A DNA stretch of 33,769 nucleotides from Caryophanales bacterium UBA1737 (GCA_002315915.1 DCIB01000013.1:1-33769), one strand, 5' to 3'; counted from the first letter of the stretch, positions 1 to 9,105 are shown. Translations and numbers: made by a program. The notes: generated by a model from the letters alone, not told the origin.

Positions 1-34
1 AATTTATTGGGTACCCAACATTTTTTAAACACCT

Positions 35-583
35 CTATTTTTTAAATGATAAATATGTTTTAATAACACACGGAACAAATCCAATTATTAATCCAATAGC
101 AAGATTTATATTTACTGGATCATTAAATAATGATACAGCATTGAATGCAAATACTAATGGAAGAAGAATTGTAGCTGTTGCCCATAAACATTTAGCTGGT
201 TTTTTCTTTTCTTCATATACAAGTGCCATAACAAATAAAACGCAACTTGCGATTGAAGTAATACTACTTGCTAAATAAGGAAGTGGATTTCCTCCAAAAC
301 AATTAGCTACAAATAATGTTACAAAATGTGCGAAAGGGAAAAATGATGTCCCAATTAAACACATATTAAGTGTTTTATTATTATCTTTTCCTTTAATTTC
401 TTTAATTAAAGAAAAAACAATCATAATAACTAGTAAATGTCCCGCAGCTAAGAATACTACAAGTTCTGGTATCGTTTTTAGAGTATATCCTTCATTTTTT
501 GCAACACCAAATGCAAACATTACTAAAAATATTCCTGCAGCAAATATTAATGCATGCATCATATATTTCAAAATTTTCTTCAT
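35..583 (-). CDS. Small polytopic membrane protein, unknown function
   Basis: Predicted 182-residue integral membrane protein with about five hydrophobic segments (near residues 8-28, 38-60, 73-95, 100-120 and 132-175) joined by short Lys-rich loops. No catalytic or family motif that I recognise. The start is well supported: on the minus strand an AGGAG ribosome site lies about 7 nt before the ATG. It is transcribed divergently from the flavin reductase-like gene at 709, and the 125-bp gap holds the promoters. The stop lies only 35 bases from the window edge, so any downstream partner is out of view. I am confident it is a real gene; its function is unknown. Confidence 0.8.
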   Translation of the reverse strand: MKKILKYMMHALIFAAGIFLVMFAFGVAKNEGYTLKTIPELVVFLAAGHLLVIMIVFSLIKEIKGKDNNKTLNMCLIGTSFFPFAHFVTLFVANCFGGNPLPYLASSITSIASCVLFVMALVYEEKKKPAKCLWATATILLPLVFAFNAVSLFNDPVNINLAIGLIIGFVPCVIKTYLSFKK

Positions 584-673
584 TAAAAGTCTCCTTTTCT
601 TCTTGTATTTATATTATATATTAGAAATATATTAAAAATCAATTATATATAAAACAATATTATTTTTTTTATA

Positions 674-682
674 TGTTATAAT
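674..682 (+). promoter_or_regulatory. Extended -10 promoter of the flavin reductase-like gene
   Basis: TG-T-TATAAT, a perfect TGn-extended -10 box, lies 27 bases before the start codon, with an AAGGAG ribosome site in between. No convincing -35 box is needed or seen. Confidence 0.6.
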
Positions 683-708
683 ATAAGAGACATAAAAAAG
701 GAGACATT

Positions 709-1644
709 ATGGCAAAAGATTTTAAAAACATTCGTCCTATGGACAATTTCTATCAATCTTCATCTTTCTTTCCAATGCCTTTATGTTTAATTGGAACTTT
801 AGATGAAAAAGGTGAAAAAACATCATTTGGTGCATATTCACTAGTATTCCCTTACTACATTGCTGGTAAAGATCACTATGCAATGATTCTTGAAGCTCGT
901 AACAATTCAAATACAGCTAAGGGTATTTTCAGACATGGTAAATGTACTATTAACTTCTTACCTTATAAAAAGAAATTTTTCGAACAACATGTAAAATGTG
1001 GATTCCCTGGTGATACTCCAGAAGAGAAAATGAAAGATTTCATGTTTACTTTAGAAGATTCTATGAGTCAAGATGAAAATCCTAAAGAAAAATATCCTAA
1101 GATTATTGGTGAAGCTTTACAAGTATTTGAATGTACTTGGTGGGATGAATTAGATAATGCTAAAGGTACTAAAGTTCAAGATGAATATTTACCGCCATAT
1201 AATAACTTTAATGGTGTTACATCTAAATTTGGTGCTCACTTTATCTTAAAGATTGACAAAATTTTAATGAAACCTAAATATTATGATGCAATGGTACATG
1301 GTATTACTAGAAATAACTTTATGCCTCTACCTACTAACTGGGGTTATAGAGATTCTAGATATTTCTGGTGTAGTGATTTCCATAAAGCAGATAATGTTGG
1401 TATTCCAGAAAGATCTGTTGATTTAGCTTCAATTAAATATGCAGTAGAAAGACTTGATGATCAATCAGTTAAATTTACTGATGAAGCTTTAGCAATGCTT
1501 GTAAAAGTACCTCGTATTTTTATGAAAGCTGCTCTTCAAGGATGCGTTGAAAAAGCTCATGAAAATGGTTGGACAACAATTACTCCTGTTGAAATGAAGA
1601 TTATCAACGATAAGCGTTCTAAAGAAAAGGGCGATTCTAAATAA
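709..1644 (+). CDS. Flavin reductase-like flavoprotein with C-terminal PCP-reductase-like helical domain
   Basis: 311 residues. The N-terminal ~200 residues look like the FMN-binding flavin reductase/flavoredoxin split-barrel family: a substrate-facing start (PMPLCLIGT near residue 23), SFGAYS near 39-44, and ARNNSNTAKGI followed by KCTINFLP, the usual FMN phosphate-binding region. The protein is over 100 residues longer than typical members. Its tail (about residues 255-305: FTDEAL, then a KVPRIF turn, then EKAHENGW and ITPVEM) resembles the small helical domain at the C-terminus of the protochlorophyllide reductase 57-kDa subunit (PF08369), which also occurs outside photosynthesis. Likely a cytoplasmic FMN oxidoreductase; substrate unknown. 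AAGGAG lies 5 nt before the ATG. Monocistronic, closed by the hairpin at 1650-1681. Confidence 0.8.
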   Translation: MAKDFKNIRPMDNFYQSSSFFPMPLCLIGTLDEKGEKTSFGAYSLVFPYYIAGKDHYAMILEARNNSNTAKGIFRHGKCTINFLPYKKKFFEQHVKCGFPGDTPEEKMKDFMFTLEDSMSQDENPKEKYPKIIGEALQVFECTWWDELDNAKGTKVQDEYLPPYNNFNGVTSKFGAHFILKIDKILMKPKYYDAMVHGITRNNFMPLPTNWGYRDSRYFWCSDFHKADNVGIPERSVDLASIKYAVERLDDQSVKFTDEALAMLVKVPRIFMKAALQGCVEKAHENGWTTITPVEMKIINDKRSKEKGDSK

Positions 1645-1649
1645 TAAAC

Positions 1650-1682
1650 AAAAAGACAACTTTATAAAAAGTTGTCTTTTTA
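1650..1682. terminator. Bidirectional terminator
   Basis: A 13-bp stem (AAAAGACAACTTT and its complement) with a short loop, A-run on one side and T-run on the other. It lies between convergent genes ending at 1644 (+) and 1685 (-) and can serve both. Confidence 0.85.
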
Positions 1683-1684
1683 AA

Positions 1685-3130
1685 TTATTCAGTTATTGTA
1701 TTGTAATCAACACCTTTAGTTTCTTTTACTTTTACAGCAAGTAATATTATACTTATTAATACTGAAGGTACTGTTATTGCAAGTGAATATATCCATACTT
1801 TATTTATTATAAATGGACATACAATATTTAATACACATCCAATTGCCATTCCAGTATATACAAGTAATGCAAATGCACCTATAATACTAGATCTAATTTC
1901 TGTTGGAACTTTTTCTGTTGCCATGATTTCCATATAGTCTCTACCAATCCAATATGATCCTAAGTACAATCCATACATGATACCACAAAGTGTTGTATTT
2001 AATTCTTTTCCTAATACTTTATAACTATTAAAATATATAAATAAGCTAAATGCAATAACTACAATAGATCCAAATATTAGTATTGTTTTCTTTCTTCCTA
2101 TTTTATCTGCTAGAACACCACTTATTAAAACAATTATACAATAGAATACTGGGAACCACCATTCTGCTTGTGTTACTTCTGCTGTAGTAAATCCAAAGTC
2201 TTTAGACATTATTGATTCAAAATTTTGAACCACTAATATTGCTATATCAAATACGCACTTTATTATTAATAATGCTTTTAATTCTTTATGAGAGAAAATA
2301 TATTTAATTGCAGGTCCAATACCACTTTTTTTAGCATTTTCTTTTGCATTAATTTCAGCTTCTTTTCTTTCAATATATGGTATTTGTAAATAATCATATC
2401 GTTCTTTTACAAAAACATCTGTTTCTTTAGCAAATAATAATACTAAAATTGTAATAATAATAGCACAAATACCTGGATATAAATAAATATTACGCCATAG
2501 ATCTTCATTATTTTGCATAACTACATCTCTTAAAAGAGGTATTGTTAAACTAGATAATCCACCTAATGCTTTAACAGCACTGTATACTTTAGCTCTATGT
2601 TTAGCTGGAGCTTCTTCTAATATATATAAAATTTGAATATCGTGTCCTAAGAAGAATGTAGTAATACATGTACCAATTATAAATAATACGTAATTTGTAC
2701 TTAAGAATATTGTTAATAAACCAAATGCCATTCCTAAAGTAGATGCAACAAATAAGGGCTTTCTACCATATTTATCACCTAATGCTTTATAAAATGGAGT
2801 AATAAGTCCAAATGCATATGTAATCATTAATAACCCATTATGTGATCCTAATGCTTTATTATATGCAGTATCATATTCTAATCCTGGAATCATTTGTTTT
2901 AAATTATAAAACTCTCTGATAAAACATGATGTTATATTACCAGGAGCATTTGTTGTAAAATTATCAATAATATCAACTAGTAATATTAATAATATTATTA
3001 ATATAAAATAACTTTTTCTTTTTGGTGTATCTAGAGTTTTCTTTAACACCTTTTTTTGACGTTCTTCAAATAAAAGTTCTCTTTTGACTTTTTTTGAATT
3101 CATATCAATTAAAGCTGCGTTATTAGCCAT
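1685..3130 (-). CDS. MFS transporter (sugar-porter-like)
   Basis: 481-residue major facilitator superfamily carrier with about 12 membrane segments. The family signature of loop 2-3 is present (GDKYGRK, residues 118-124) and is repeated in the second half (ADKIGRKK, near 342). It has an unusually long charged cytoplasmic N-terminus (about 40 residues, rich in Lys/Glu) before the first membrane segment, and a long charged central loop. The substrate cannot be told from sequence; the layout is closer to the sugar-porter/metabolite-H+ symporter type than to the GPH carriers elsewhere in the window. Start supported by an AAAGGAAA ribosome site. Transcribed alone, ending in the shared hairpin at 1650-1682. 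Confidence 0.85.
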   Translation of the reverse strand: MANNAALIDMNSKKVKRELLFEERQKKVLKKTLDTPKRKSYFILIILLILLVDIIDNFTTNAPGNITSCFIREFYNLKQMIPGLEYDTAYNKALGSHNGLLMITYAFGLITPFYKALGDKYGRKPLFVASTLGMAFGLLTIFLSTNYVLFIIGTCITTFFLGHDIQILYILEEAPAKHRAKVYSAVKALGGLSSLTIPLLRDVVMQNNEDLWRNIYLYPGICAIIITILVLLFAKETDVFVKERYDYLQIPYIERKEAEINAKENAKKSGIGPAIKYIFSHKELKALLIIKCVFDIAILVVQNFESIMSKDFGFTTAEVTQAEWWFPVFYCIIVLISGVLADKIGRKKTILIFGSIVVIAFSLFIYFNSYKVLGKELNTTLCGIMYGLYLGSYWIGRDYMEIMATEKVPTEIRSSIIGAFALLVYTGMAIGCVLNIVCPFIINKVWIYSLAITVPSVLISIILLAVKVKETKGVDYNTITE

Positions 3131-3223
3131 AATAAATTTCCTTTCTTTAACAATAATATTATAGTATATTAATAAGTATTTTTAAATAAATATTAGAATA
3201 TTATAATATTTATATAATAAATT

Positions 3224-3232
3224 TGATATAAT
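3224..3232 (+). promoter_or_regulatory. Extended -10 promoter of galM-nuclease operon
   Basis: TG-A-TATAAT lies 25 bases before the galM start, followed by an AGAAGGA ribosome site. No clear operator around it. Confidence 0.5.
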
Positions 3233-3257
3233 ATATATAGAAAGAAGGAAAATTTAT

Positions 3258-4232
3258 ATGGTAACAACTAGTATTAACAATAATCATACCTATATATTAA
3301 TTAAATTAAATAACTTTGAAGTAGAATTATGTACATTAGGAGCAGGAATATATTCTATTAAATATGATAATAAATATATGACTCAAACTCCTTTAAAAGA
3401 AGATTATGAATTTCCGAGAACCTTTGATGGAAAATCTATAGCAAGAACAGCTAATAGAATTAAAGGTAATAAAGTAATTATTAATAATATAGAATATACA
3501 TTATTAAATAATGAAGGAGAAAATACTTTACATGGAGGAATAGATGGTGTTCATAAACATGATTATGAATATGAAATAATTGAAGATGATGATTATGTAA
3601 AAGTATTATTTAATACAAAATCAATAGATGGTGAATCAGGCTATCCTGGAAATATGGATATTTTTGTTAAGTATACTATTAATAAAAAAGAACCAACTAT
3701 AAGAATTGATTTTAATGCGGTATCTGATAAAGATACTCTATGTGCTATGACTAATCATGCATATTATTCTTTAGGTGATAATGATATTTTAAATTCGACA
3801 CTATATATTAATACTCATAAATATATTGATACAAATCCTGTTGATTTAATTGCAAAAGGTTTAGATGATAATCCATATTATTTAGAGTTTGATAAAGGAT
3901 TAGTTTTAGGTAAATATATTAATTTAGAAAATTTATTAACATCCAAAGCCAAAGGATATGATCACTATTTATTATTTGATAAAGTTGATGAAACTATTCC
4001 TCAAATTAAATTATTTGGTTCAAAATATCATTTAGATATTTATACTGATTTTGAAGGTACACAGATATTCTCTGATAATAGACAAAATGGTAAAACATAT
4101 TTAGGTACTGATGCATTATGGAGAAGAGGCATTGCAATAGAACCTTCTAGTCCTCATCATATATTACATTATTTAAATAAAGATGAAGAATATCATAAAT
4201 TTATAGAATATCATTTTAATAAAAATGAATAG
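3258..4232 (+). CDS. galM: Aldose 1-epimerase (galactose mutarotase)
   Basis: 324 residues, close to the usual ~340. Interconverts alpha and beta anomers of aldoses, feeding beta-galactose/glucose into the Leloir route or glycolysis in the cytoplasm. Signature residues are in place: ARTANRIKG near 61, the first substrate His in LHGG (His92), the catalytic acid His in TNHAYYSLG (His167), an Asp at 235 (YDHYLLFD) and the catalytic base Glu in AIEPSSPHH (Glu295). These match the known His/His/Asp/Glu set of GalM. The start has a GAAGGA ribosome site. It is followed after 9 bases by a lipoprotein nuclease, an odd operon partner. A GH36 alpha-galactosidase that would release its substrate lies 25 kb downstream. 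Confidence 0.92.
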   Translation: MVTTSINNNHTYILIKLNNFEVELCTLGAGIYSIKYDNKYMTQTPLKEDYEFPRTFDGKSIARTANRIKGNKVIINNIEYTLLNNEGENTLHGGIDGVHKHDYEYEIIEDDDYVKVLFNTKSIDGESGYPGNMDIFVKYTINKKEPTIRIDFNAVSDKDTLCAMTNHAYYSLGDNDILNSTLYINTHKYIDTNPVDLIAKGLDDNPYYLEFDKGLVLGKYINLENLLTSKAKGYDHYLLFDKVDETIPQIKLFGSKYHLDIYTDFEGTQIFSDNRQNGKTYLGTDALWRRGIAIEPSSPHHILHYLNKDEEYHKFIEYHFNKNE

Positions 4233-4241
4233 GAGTTTATA

Positions 4242-6707
4242 ATGAAAAAAATATTAAGATTATTTATTTTATCATTAATTTTACTATTTACATTAACCTT
4301 ATCTAGTTGTGATTTATTTCATATATCACATAAATTTGATCAAGAAGTTGCTGATGAAAAGTTCTTAGTAAGTGAGGCTACATGTACCAGTAAAGCTGTA
4401 TATTATAAATCTTGTACTTGTGGTAAAAAAGGTGTTACTACATTTGAATATGGAGAATTACTTGCTCATTCATTTACTAATTATGTATCTAATAATGACG
4501 CAACAGAGGAATCAGATGGAACAAAAACTGCAATATGTGATAACTGTACTGCAACTAATACTGTAACCGATATAGGTTCAAAACTATCTCATACTCATGT
4601 ATATACTGAAATTGTAAATGATGATTATTTAAAAACAGCAGCTACTTGTCAAACAAAAGCTGTTTATTATAAATCATGTACTTGTGGAGCTACTAGTACA
4701 GATACATTTGAATCTGGTGAATATGGTGATCATGTATATGATCATAAATATAGAACTGGAAATGGAGTAATAAGAAGTACTGCAACCTGCACAAGTAAAG
4801 CTACGTATTGGTATTCATGTGAATGTAGAGCGATATCAAATACTAGTTATTTTGAATATGGTAGTTTATTAGATCATAATTTTACTAAACAAACAGCTAC
4901 TGATGCTTATTTATGTTCAGCTGGTTGTACTGATGAAAAATATTGTTATTATAAATGTTGTGCATCTTGCGGATTAACATCACAAGGGACTAATGGTGAA
5001 GCAACATTCTTTGTAAATAAAACAACACCTGGTCAACAAACAGAATATGATGTTGATGACTATTATAATGGATATTATTCCAGTATTGTATCCTGGACTG
5101 ATTCTGAAGATTTAATTAGTCAATTACATAATTTAATAAGTGGTGAAGGATATACTGCTATAGCGTTTGAAGATAATCCTACTAACTGGTTCTCTAATCA
5201 AGAAGCTGATGAATCATTATATAATCATATGTATGTAGATGTATTATATTCTACAACTGATTATTTAAAAACAAGAACTAATGTAGATTGGCAAAGAGAG
5301 CACTGCTTCTGTGCATCTTTAATGTGTGGTGTATCAACTGGTGATGCAACTGATACTTTAGGTAGAGCAACAGATTTCCATAATTTAATTGCAGGTTGGA
5401 CTACTGGTAATACTGGTCGTGGTAATAAAAACTATGGTTATGCAGATACTACTGATGCTAATTATTATGTTAGAAAAGATAATAACAACAATGTAATGTA
5501 TTCATATGATAAATTAAACTTTGAACCATCTGATGAAGATAAAGGTAGAGTTGCAAGAGCTGTATTCTATATGACAATAATGTATAATGAAGATGTATAT
5601 GATACAGCTAATGAAAAAACTTTAAAAGCATTATCTGTTAAAGAAGATTATGTAACATATGTAAGTAGTAATTATACCGAATTTGCTATTGGAAATTTAT
5701 CTGATTTATTAGAATGGGCATCACTTGAATATCAAGGACATGTTGTAAATTTACAAGAATATCTTCATAATGAAAGTGTATATTCTTATTTATATAAAGG
5801 AACTGCTCAAGGTAATAGAAATCCTTTAGTTGATTATCCTGAATTAATCGATTATTTATATGGTGATAAAAAAGATCAATCTGGAGAATTAAAATACTTA
5901 AAACCAACATATGTTGATTTAGGATTAGGAACATCTGATCCATATTATTATGCAGTAGACGAATATCCATTAACTTATTATGTTGGTGATACATTTAAAT
6001 ATTCGGATATATCTTTATTATTAATTGATAAAACATTAACATCAACTTCAGTTAATAATTTTACAATTAATGAATTTGCAAATGGATATACATTTACTAC
6101 AGCTGGTACATATACTTGTACTATTGATACTGATATAAATGATATAGTATTCACTATAGAAGTTAAAGAAAATCCTATATTCTCATCTGATTATTATCAT
6201 AAGATTACAGGATATTCTAAAGGATCAGATTTGTTTGATTATAAAACTTCATCTAATCAAGATATTGAAGTTTCATTGGATAATGAAAATACAAATGTAA
6301 ATGGTTCTATTTCTTGGATATTTAATTGGGATGCAGGGGGCATTAGTGCAAACAGTGCTAGTTTAGGTCTTCAAATTGGTTCAACCGCTAGCCCTACAAA
6401 TACTTTAACTATTAAAACAAAAGATTCAGTATCTTTTAATAATTCAACATTAATAAATAGAATTAGTTTTACAGGTGGTGTAAAGAGCCCTGGTTCTGGT
6501 AAAACTTATAACGAAACTCAATATTTAATGAAGGTTTATGTAGGTTCTACATTAGTATATACAACTAACCTTGAATATATAGATTCTACAACACCATTTG
6601 AAAAATCTGTTACTTTAGATGAACCATTAAGTGGTCAAGTAAAAATTGAAATTACAGGTATTAATAAATCAATAAATATTAATTATATAGCTATTGATAT
6701 GGCATAA
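4242..6707 (+). CDS. Surface lipoprotein: Cys-rich repeats plus endonuclease I-family nuclease
   Basis: 821 residues. A signal peptide ends in a lipobox (LSSC, Cys23), so it should be anchored outside the membrane. Residues ~30-255 hold about four copies of a Cys-rich unit (ATCTSKAVYYKSCTCG and variants, each followed by a TFEYGE-like segment). Residues ~285-550 match the EndoI/NucM His-Me-finger nuclease family: WQREHCF with catalytic His354, TDFHNL (378-382), RGNKNYG with the metal-binding Asn395, GRVARAVFYM, and the family's GNRNPLVDYPE near 525-535. The C-terminal ~260 residues are beta-rich with two Ig-like or carbohydrate-binding-like segments, unidentified. Likely degrades extracellular nucleic acid for nucleotide scavenging. 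Translated 9 bases after galM from an AGGAG site. Confidence 0.88.
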   Translation: MKKILRLFILSLILLFTLTLSSCDLFHISHKFDQEVADEKFLVSEATCTSKAVYYKSCTCGKKGVTTFEYGELLAHSFTNYVSNNDATEESDGTKTAICDNCTATNTVTDIGSKLSHTHVYTEIVNDDYLKTAATCQTKAVYYKSCTCGATSTDTFESGEYGDHVYDHKYRTGNGVIRSTATCTSKATYWYSCECRAISNTSYFEYGSLLDHNFTKQTATDAYLCSAGCTDEKYCYYKCCASCGLTSQGTNGEATFFVNKTTPGQQTEYDVDDYYNGYYSSIVSWTDSEDLISQLHNLISGEGYTAIAFEDNPTNWFSNQEADESLYNHMYVDVLYSTTDYLKTRTNVDWQREHCFCASLMCGVSTGDATDTLGRATDFHNLIAGWTTGNTGRGNKNYGYADTTDANYYVRKDNNNNVMYSYDKLNFEPSDEDKGRVARAVFYMTIMYNEDVYDTANEKTLKALSVKEDYVTYVSSNYTEFAIGNLSDLLEWASLEYQGHVVNLQEYLHNESVYSYLYKGTAQGNRNPLVDYPELIDYLYGDKKDQSGELKYLKPTYVDLGLGTSDPYYYAVDEYPLTYYVGDTFKYSDISLLLIDKTLTSTSVNNFTINEFANGYTFTTAGTYTCTIDTDINDIVFTIEVKENPIFSSDYYHKITGYSKGSDLFDYKTSSNQDIEVSLDNENTNVNGSISWIFNWDAGGISANSASLGLQIGSTASPTNTLTIKTKDSVSFNNSTLINRISFTGGVKSPGSGKTYNETQYLMKVYVGSTLVYTTNLEYIDSTTPFEKSVTLDEPLSGQVKIEITGINKSININYIAIDMA

Positions 6708-6709
6708 TT

Positions 6710-6743
6710 AAAAAGGTCTATTTCATAAAATAGACCTTTTTTT
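6710..6743 (+). terminator. Terminator after the nuclease gene
   Basis: Stem AAAAGGTCTATTT with its complement, 4-base loop and a run of seven T. Confidence 0.9.
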
Positions 6744-6773
6744 AATAAAATAGTATAAAAGAGATTTTTTATA

Positions 6774-6782
6774 TGATAAAAT
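6774..6782 (+). promoter_or_regulatory. Extended -10 promoter (TGATAAAAT type)
   Basis: TG-A-TAAAAT, preceded by ATA. The same ATATGATAAAATA box occurs before the alpha/beta hydrolase operon and the alpha-galactosidase. The ribosome site AAAGGA at 6805-6810 is unusually far (14 nt) from the ATG at 6825. Confidence 0.5.
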
Positions 6783-6824
6783 ATATTTGTATATAGATTA
6801 TACGAAAGGAAAAATAATTAACAC

Positions 6825-8450
6825 ATGAGTACTAGTGTAATAGATGAAAAGAAACCTTTAGAGTTTACTAAAGCGTATAAAACAAGAACAATGTGGATTG
6901 GTTTAGCATTCTGTGGAATATTACTTGTATGGCAATTATATAATTCATACTGTTCTCCAATGCTATCATTCTTATTTGCTAAAAGTGAATTTAAAACTGA
7001 GTTTGATGCTGGTAAAGCTGTTTATGATGCGTTTGCTGCAGCATTTAAAGATCCTGCAAATGCAAATTTAGAAAGTATTACTATAGGTAATATTACTATT
7101 GCTGCCGGAAAACTTGGTTCATTTGATATGAAGTTCTTACTTCAACATGATTTTATTGATAATGCTAACTATCTTGATATTCAATGGAAAGTTGGTATCA
7201 TTATGGCTTTAGATAATATTGCTGCATTATTTATAATGCCAATATTTGGTAATTTATCTGATAAGACTAAATCTAAATGGGGAAAAAGAACTCCATATAT
7301 TATAGTTGGTTCTATTGTTACTGCAATAGCATTACCATTCATTCCATTCTTCTTTAATATGGGTATGGATGCTACTCAAGATAATATAACAGCAGGTCTT
7401 GTTGGTATGATTTGTACAATGGTTGTTATCATTGTATTTATGATGAGTTATAGAAGTCCAGCTGTTGCTTTAATGCCAGATTTAACACCAAAACCACTTC
7501 GTTCTAAAGCAAATGGTTTAATTAATATTGTAGGTTATATTGGCGGAGCAGTAGGTTCTGTTTTAGCTATTGTTATTGCTGTATCTAAATACATTGATGG
7601 TACTGCTAAATCATTCTGGACTTTAGAAATACCATTTATTGTATGTAGTGTATGTTTACTTGTATCCTTAGCTTTATTATTAATCAAAGTTAAAGAAAAT
7701 AAGATGCATGAAGAATTAGATGCTGAAATTAAAGCATATGATGATTGTGGTGAATCTGCAGAACAAGTTACTACTACTGAAAAATTATCTAAAACAAATG
7801 TACGTAACCTTGCATTAATATTAATTGCTGAAATATTCTGGTTTATGAGTTTAAACTCTTTAGAAACATTCCAAACAAACTATTTAATGTTTGAATTTAA
7901 TACAGCATCTTCTGGTGGTGCTATTATGACTGTAGTATCTGGTGCTGCATCTATTATTGGATTCTTAGTAGCTGGACGTATTGCAGATAAGATTGGACGT
8001 AAATGGACAATCTTTACAGGAATTTGTATTGTAACTATTTGTTATGTATTATATTCATTATTCCCAGCAGCAACACAAGAACAAATTAAAGCAGATGGAT
8101 TATTCCAATCAAAAATATCATTCTGGTTCTTATGTGTATTACCAGTTATAGGATTTTCGACAAGTTTAATTCATATTTGTTCATTCCCTCTTGTAACAGA
8201 TTATTGTACAGCTGATAAACTTGGTAAATATACTTCTTTATATTATACTGCATCAATGCTTGCTCAATCAGTTACTCCAATTTTAATTGGTTTAATTCTA
8301 AAACAAACATTAGCATGGAGAGCACTTCCAATCTATGCAGCTGTATTAATGGCTTGTGCAGGTGTTGTATTCTTCTTTGTAAAAGCACCTCATAAAAATG
8401 ATAAAGGTTCTAATGCAAAAGGTTTAGATGCACTTGGAGCAGATGACTAA
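6825..8450 (+). CDS. GPH/SLC45-like MFS sugar transporter
   Basis: 541 residues, about 12 membrane segments. The signature after the second membrane segment (GNLSDKTKSKWGKRTPYI, starting at residue 142) is typical of the GPH cation symporter and SLC45-type disaccharide carriers; a second MFS motif, GRIADKIGRKW, lies near 382. Between the first two membrane segments there is a hydrophilic loop of about 65 residues (52-118), much longer than usual and probably extracellular. The C-terminus is a hydrophilic tail. Probable glycoside uptake; substrate unknown. Alone between two terminators. The ribosome site is weakly placed, but no better start codon exists because the first membrane segment begins at residue 22. 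Confidence 0.85.
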   Translation: MSTSVIDEKKPLEFTKAYKTRTMWIGLAFCGILLVWQLYNSYCSPMLSFLFAKSEFKTEFDAGKAVYDAFAAAFKDPANANLESITIGNITIAAGKLGSFDMKFLLQHDFIDNANYLDIQWKVGIIMALDNIAALFIMPIFGNLSDKTKSKWGKRTPYIIVGSIVTAIALPFIPFFFNMGMDATQDNITAGLVGMICTMVVIIVFMMSYRSPAVALMPDLTPKPLRSKANGLINIVGYIGGAVGSVLAIVIAVSKYIDGTAKSFWTLEIPFIVCSVCLLVSLALLLIKVKENKMHEELDAEIKAYDDCGESAEQVTTTEKLSKTNVRNLALILIAEIFWFMSLNSLETFQTNYLMFEFNTASSGGAIMTVVSGAASIIGFLVAGRIADKIGRKWTIFTGICIVTICYVLYSLFPAATQEQIKADGLFQSKISFWFLCVLPVIGFSTSLIHICSFPLVTDYCTADKLGKYTSLYYTASMLAQSVTPILIGLILKQTLAWRALPIYAAVLMACAGVVFFFVKAPHKNDKGSNAKGLDALGADD

Positions 8451-8468
8451 TATATAAAATATTAAACT

Positions 8469-8499
8469 AAATCATCTATCATTTGATAGATGATTTTTA
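8469..8499 (+). terminator. Terminator after the carrier gene
   Basis: 13-bp stem beginning AAATCATCTATCA, 2-base loop, then a T run. Confidence 0.9.
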
Positions 8500-8501
8500 T
8501 T

Positions 8502-8515
8502 TTACATCGATGTAA
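8502..8515. promoter_or_regulatory. 14-bp CG-centred palindrome, possible operator
   Basis: TTACATCGATGTAA is a perfect palindrome with the central CG typical of LacI-family operators. It lies about 100 bases before the gene at 8617. It shares the ATCGAT core with the site before oppB (13976-13989). Confidence 0.35.
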
Positions 8516-8616
8516 TATTAAAGAACATAAATTAATTAAAGATATTCTCTATTCCTTTTATTAGATAAAATTAAAAAAATATTTTATTATATATATGTAA
8601 TAAAGAAGGAGTTTTT

Positions 8617-9081
8617 ATGGTTAAAGCAAATAAAAAATATATATTGAATTATATTATTTATACTATTTTACAACTTACTTGGGGTATTATACAAAATGTA
8701 TTAGGTATAATAGCATTCTTAATATTAACTATTATTAATCCAAAAAGAAAAAGATTCTATTATCATGGCGCAATAGGATCTGATTGGAAATTTAGTTTTT
8801 CAATGGGACTTGGTATGTTTATATTCTATGGACATAGAGATAGAAAAGATATTAATCCTGATGAAATATTAGTTCATGAATATGGACACACTATCCAATC
8901 TATTATATTAGGCCCTTTATTTTTCTTTGTAATAGCATTACCATCTACTATTTGGGCATTCTTACCATGTTTTGTAAAATATAGAAAAGAACATAATGTT
9001 AAATATACTGATTTATATTGTGAATCATGGGCTAATAGAGCTGGTGAAGAAGTTTTAAAAGAAAAAGCACCTATTGTTTAG
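8617..9081 (+). CDS. Small membrane protein with HExxH motif (putative zinc metallopeptidase)
   Basis: 154 residues. Two hydrophobic segments (about 10-40 and 103-125) flank a soluble stretch. HEYGH at 87-91 is an HExxH zinc-binding motif, followed by TIQS, a membrane segment, and ESWANR (Glu136 onward). A Glu followed by Ala-Asn could supply the third zinc ligand. I recall the HEYGH-x-xQS plus E-x-x-AN pattern from small uncharacterised proteins of gut bacteria, often annotated as hypothetical; no tested function is known to me. The start has an excellent AAGGAG site. Flanked by its own terminator, so probably monocistronic. The metallopeptidase assignment rests only on the motif. Confidence 0.75.
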   Translation: MVKANKKYILNYIIYTILQLTWGIIQNVLGIIAFLILTIINPKRKRFYYHGAIGSDWKFSFSMGLGMFIFYGHRDRKDINPDEILVHEYGHTIQSIILGPLFFFVIALPSTIWAFLPCFVKYRKEHNVKYTDLYCESWANRAGEEVLKEKAPIV

Positions 9082-9093
9082 AAAGCGATTTCA
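9080..9093. promoter_or_regulatory. cre-like (CcpA/LacI-family) site
   Basis: AGAAAGCGATTTCA matches the catabolite-responsive element consensus TGWAARCGYTWWCA at 12 of 14 positions. It overlaps the stop codon of the HExxH gene and lies about 35 bp before the -10 box of the next operon, a plausible repressor position. Confidence 0.4.
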
Positions 9094-9105
9094 AATTATT
9101 AAACA

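Noticed and set aside
5686..5994. Open frame on the minus strand inside the nuclease gene, and similar overlapping frames elsewhere
   Set aside because: They lie wholly inside well-supported genes, lack ribosome sites and have low-complexity translations.
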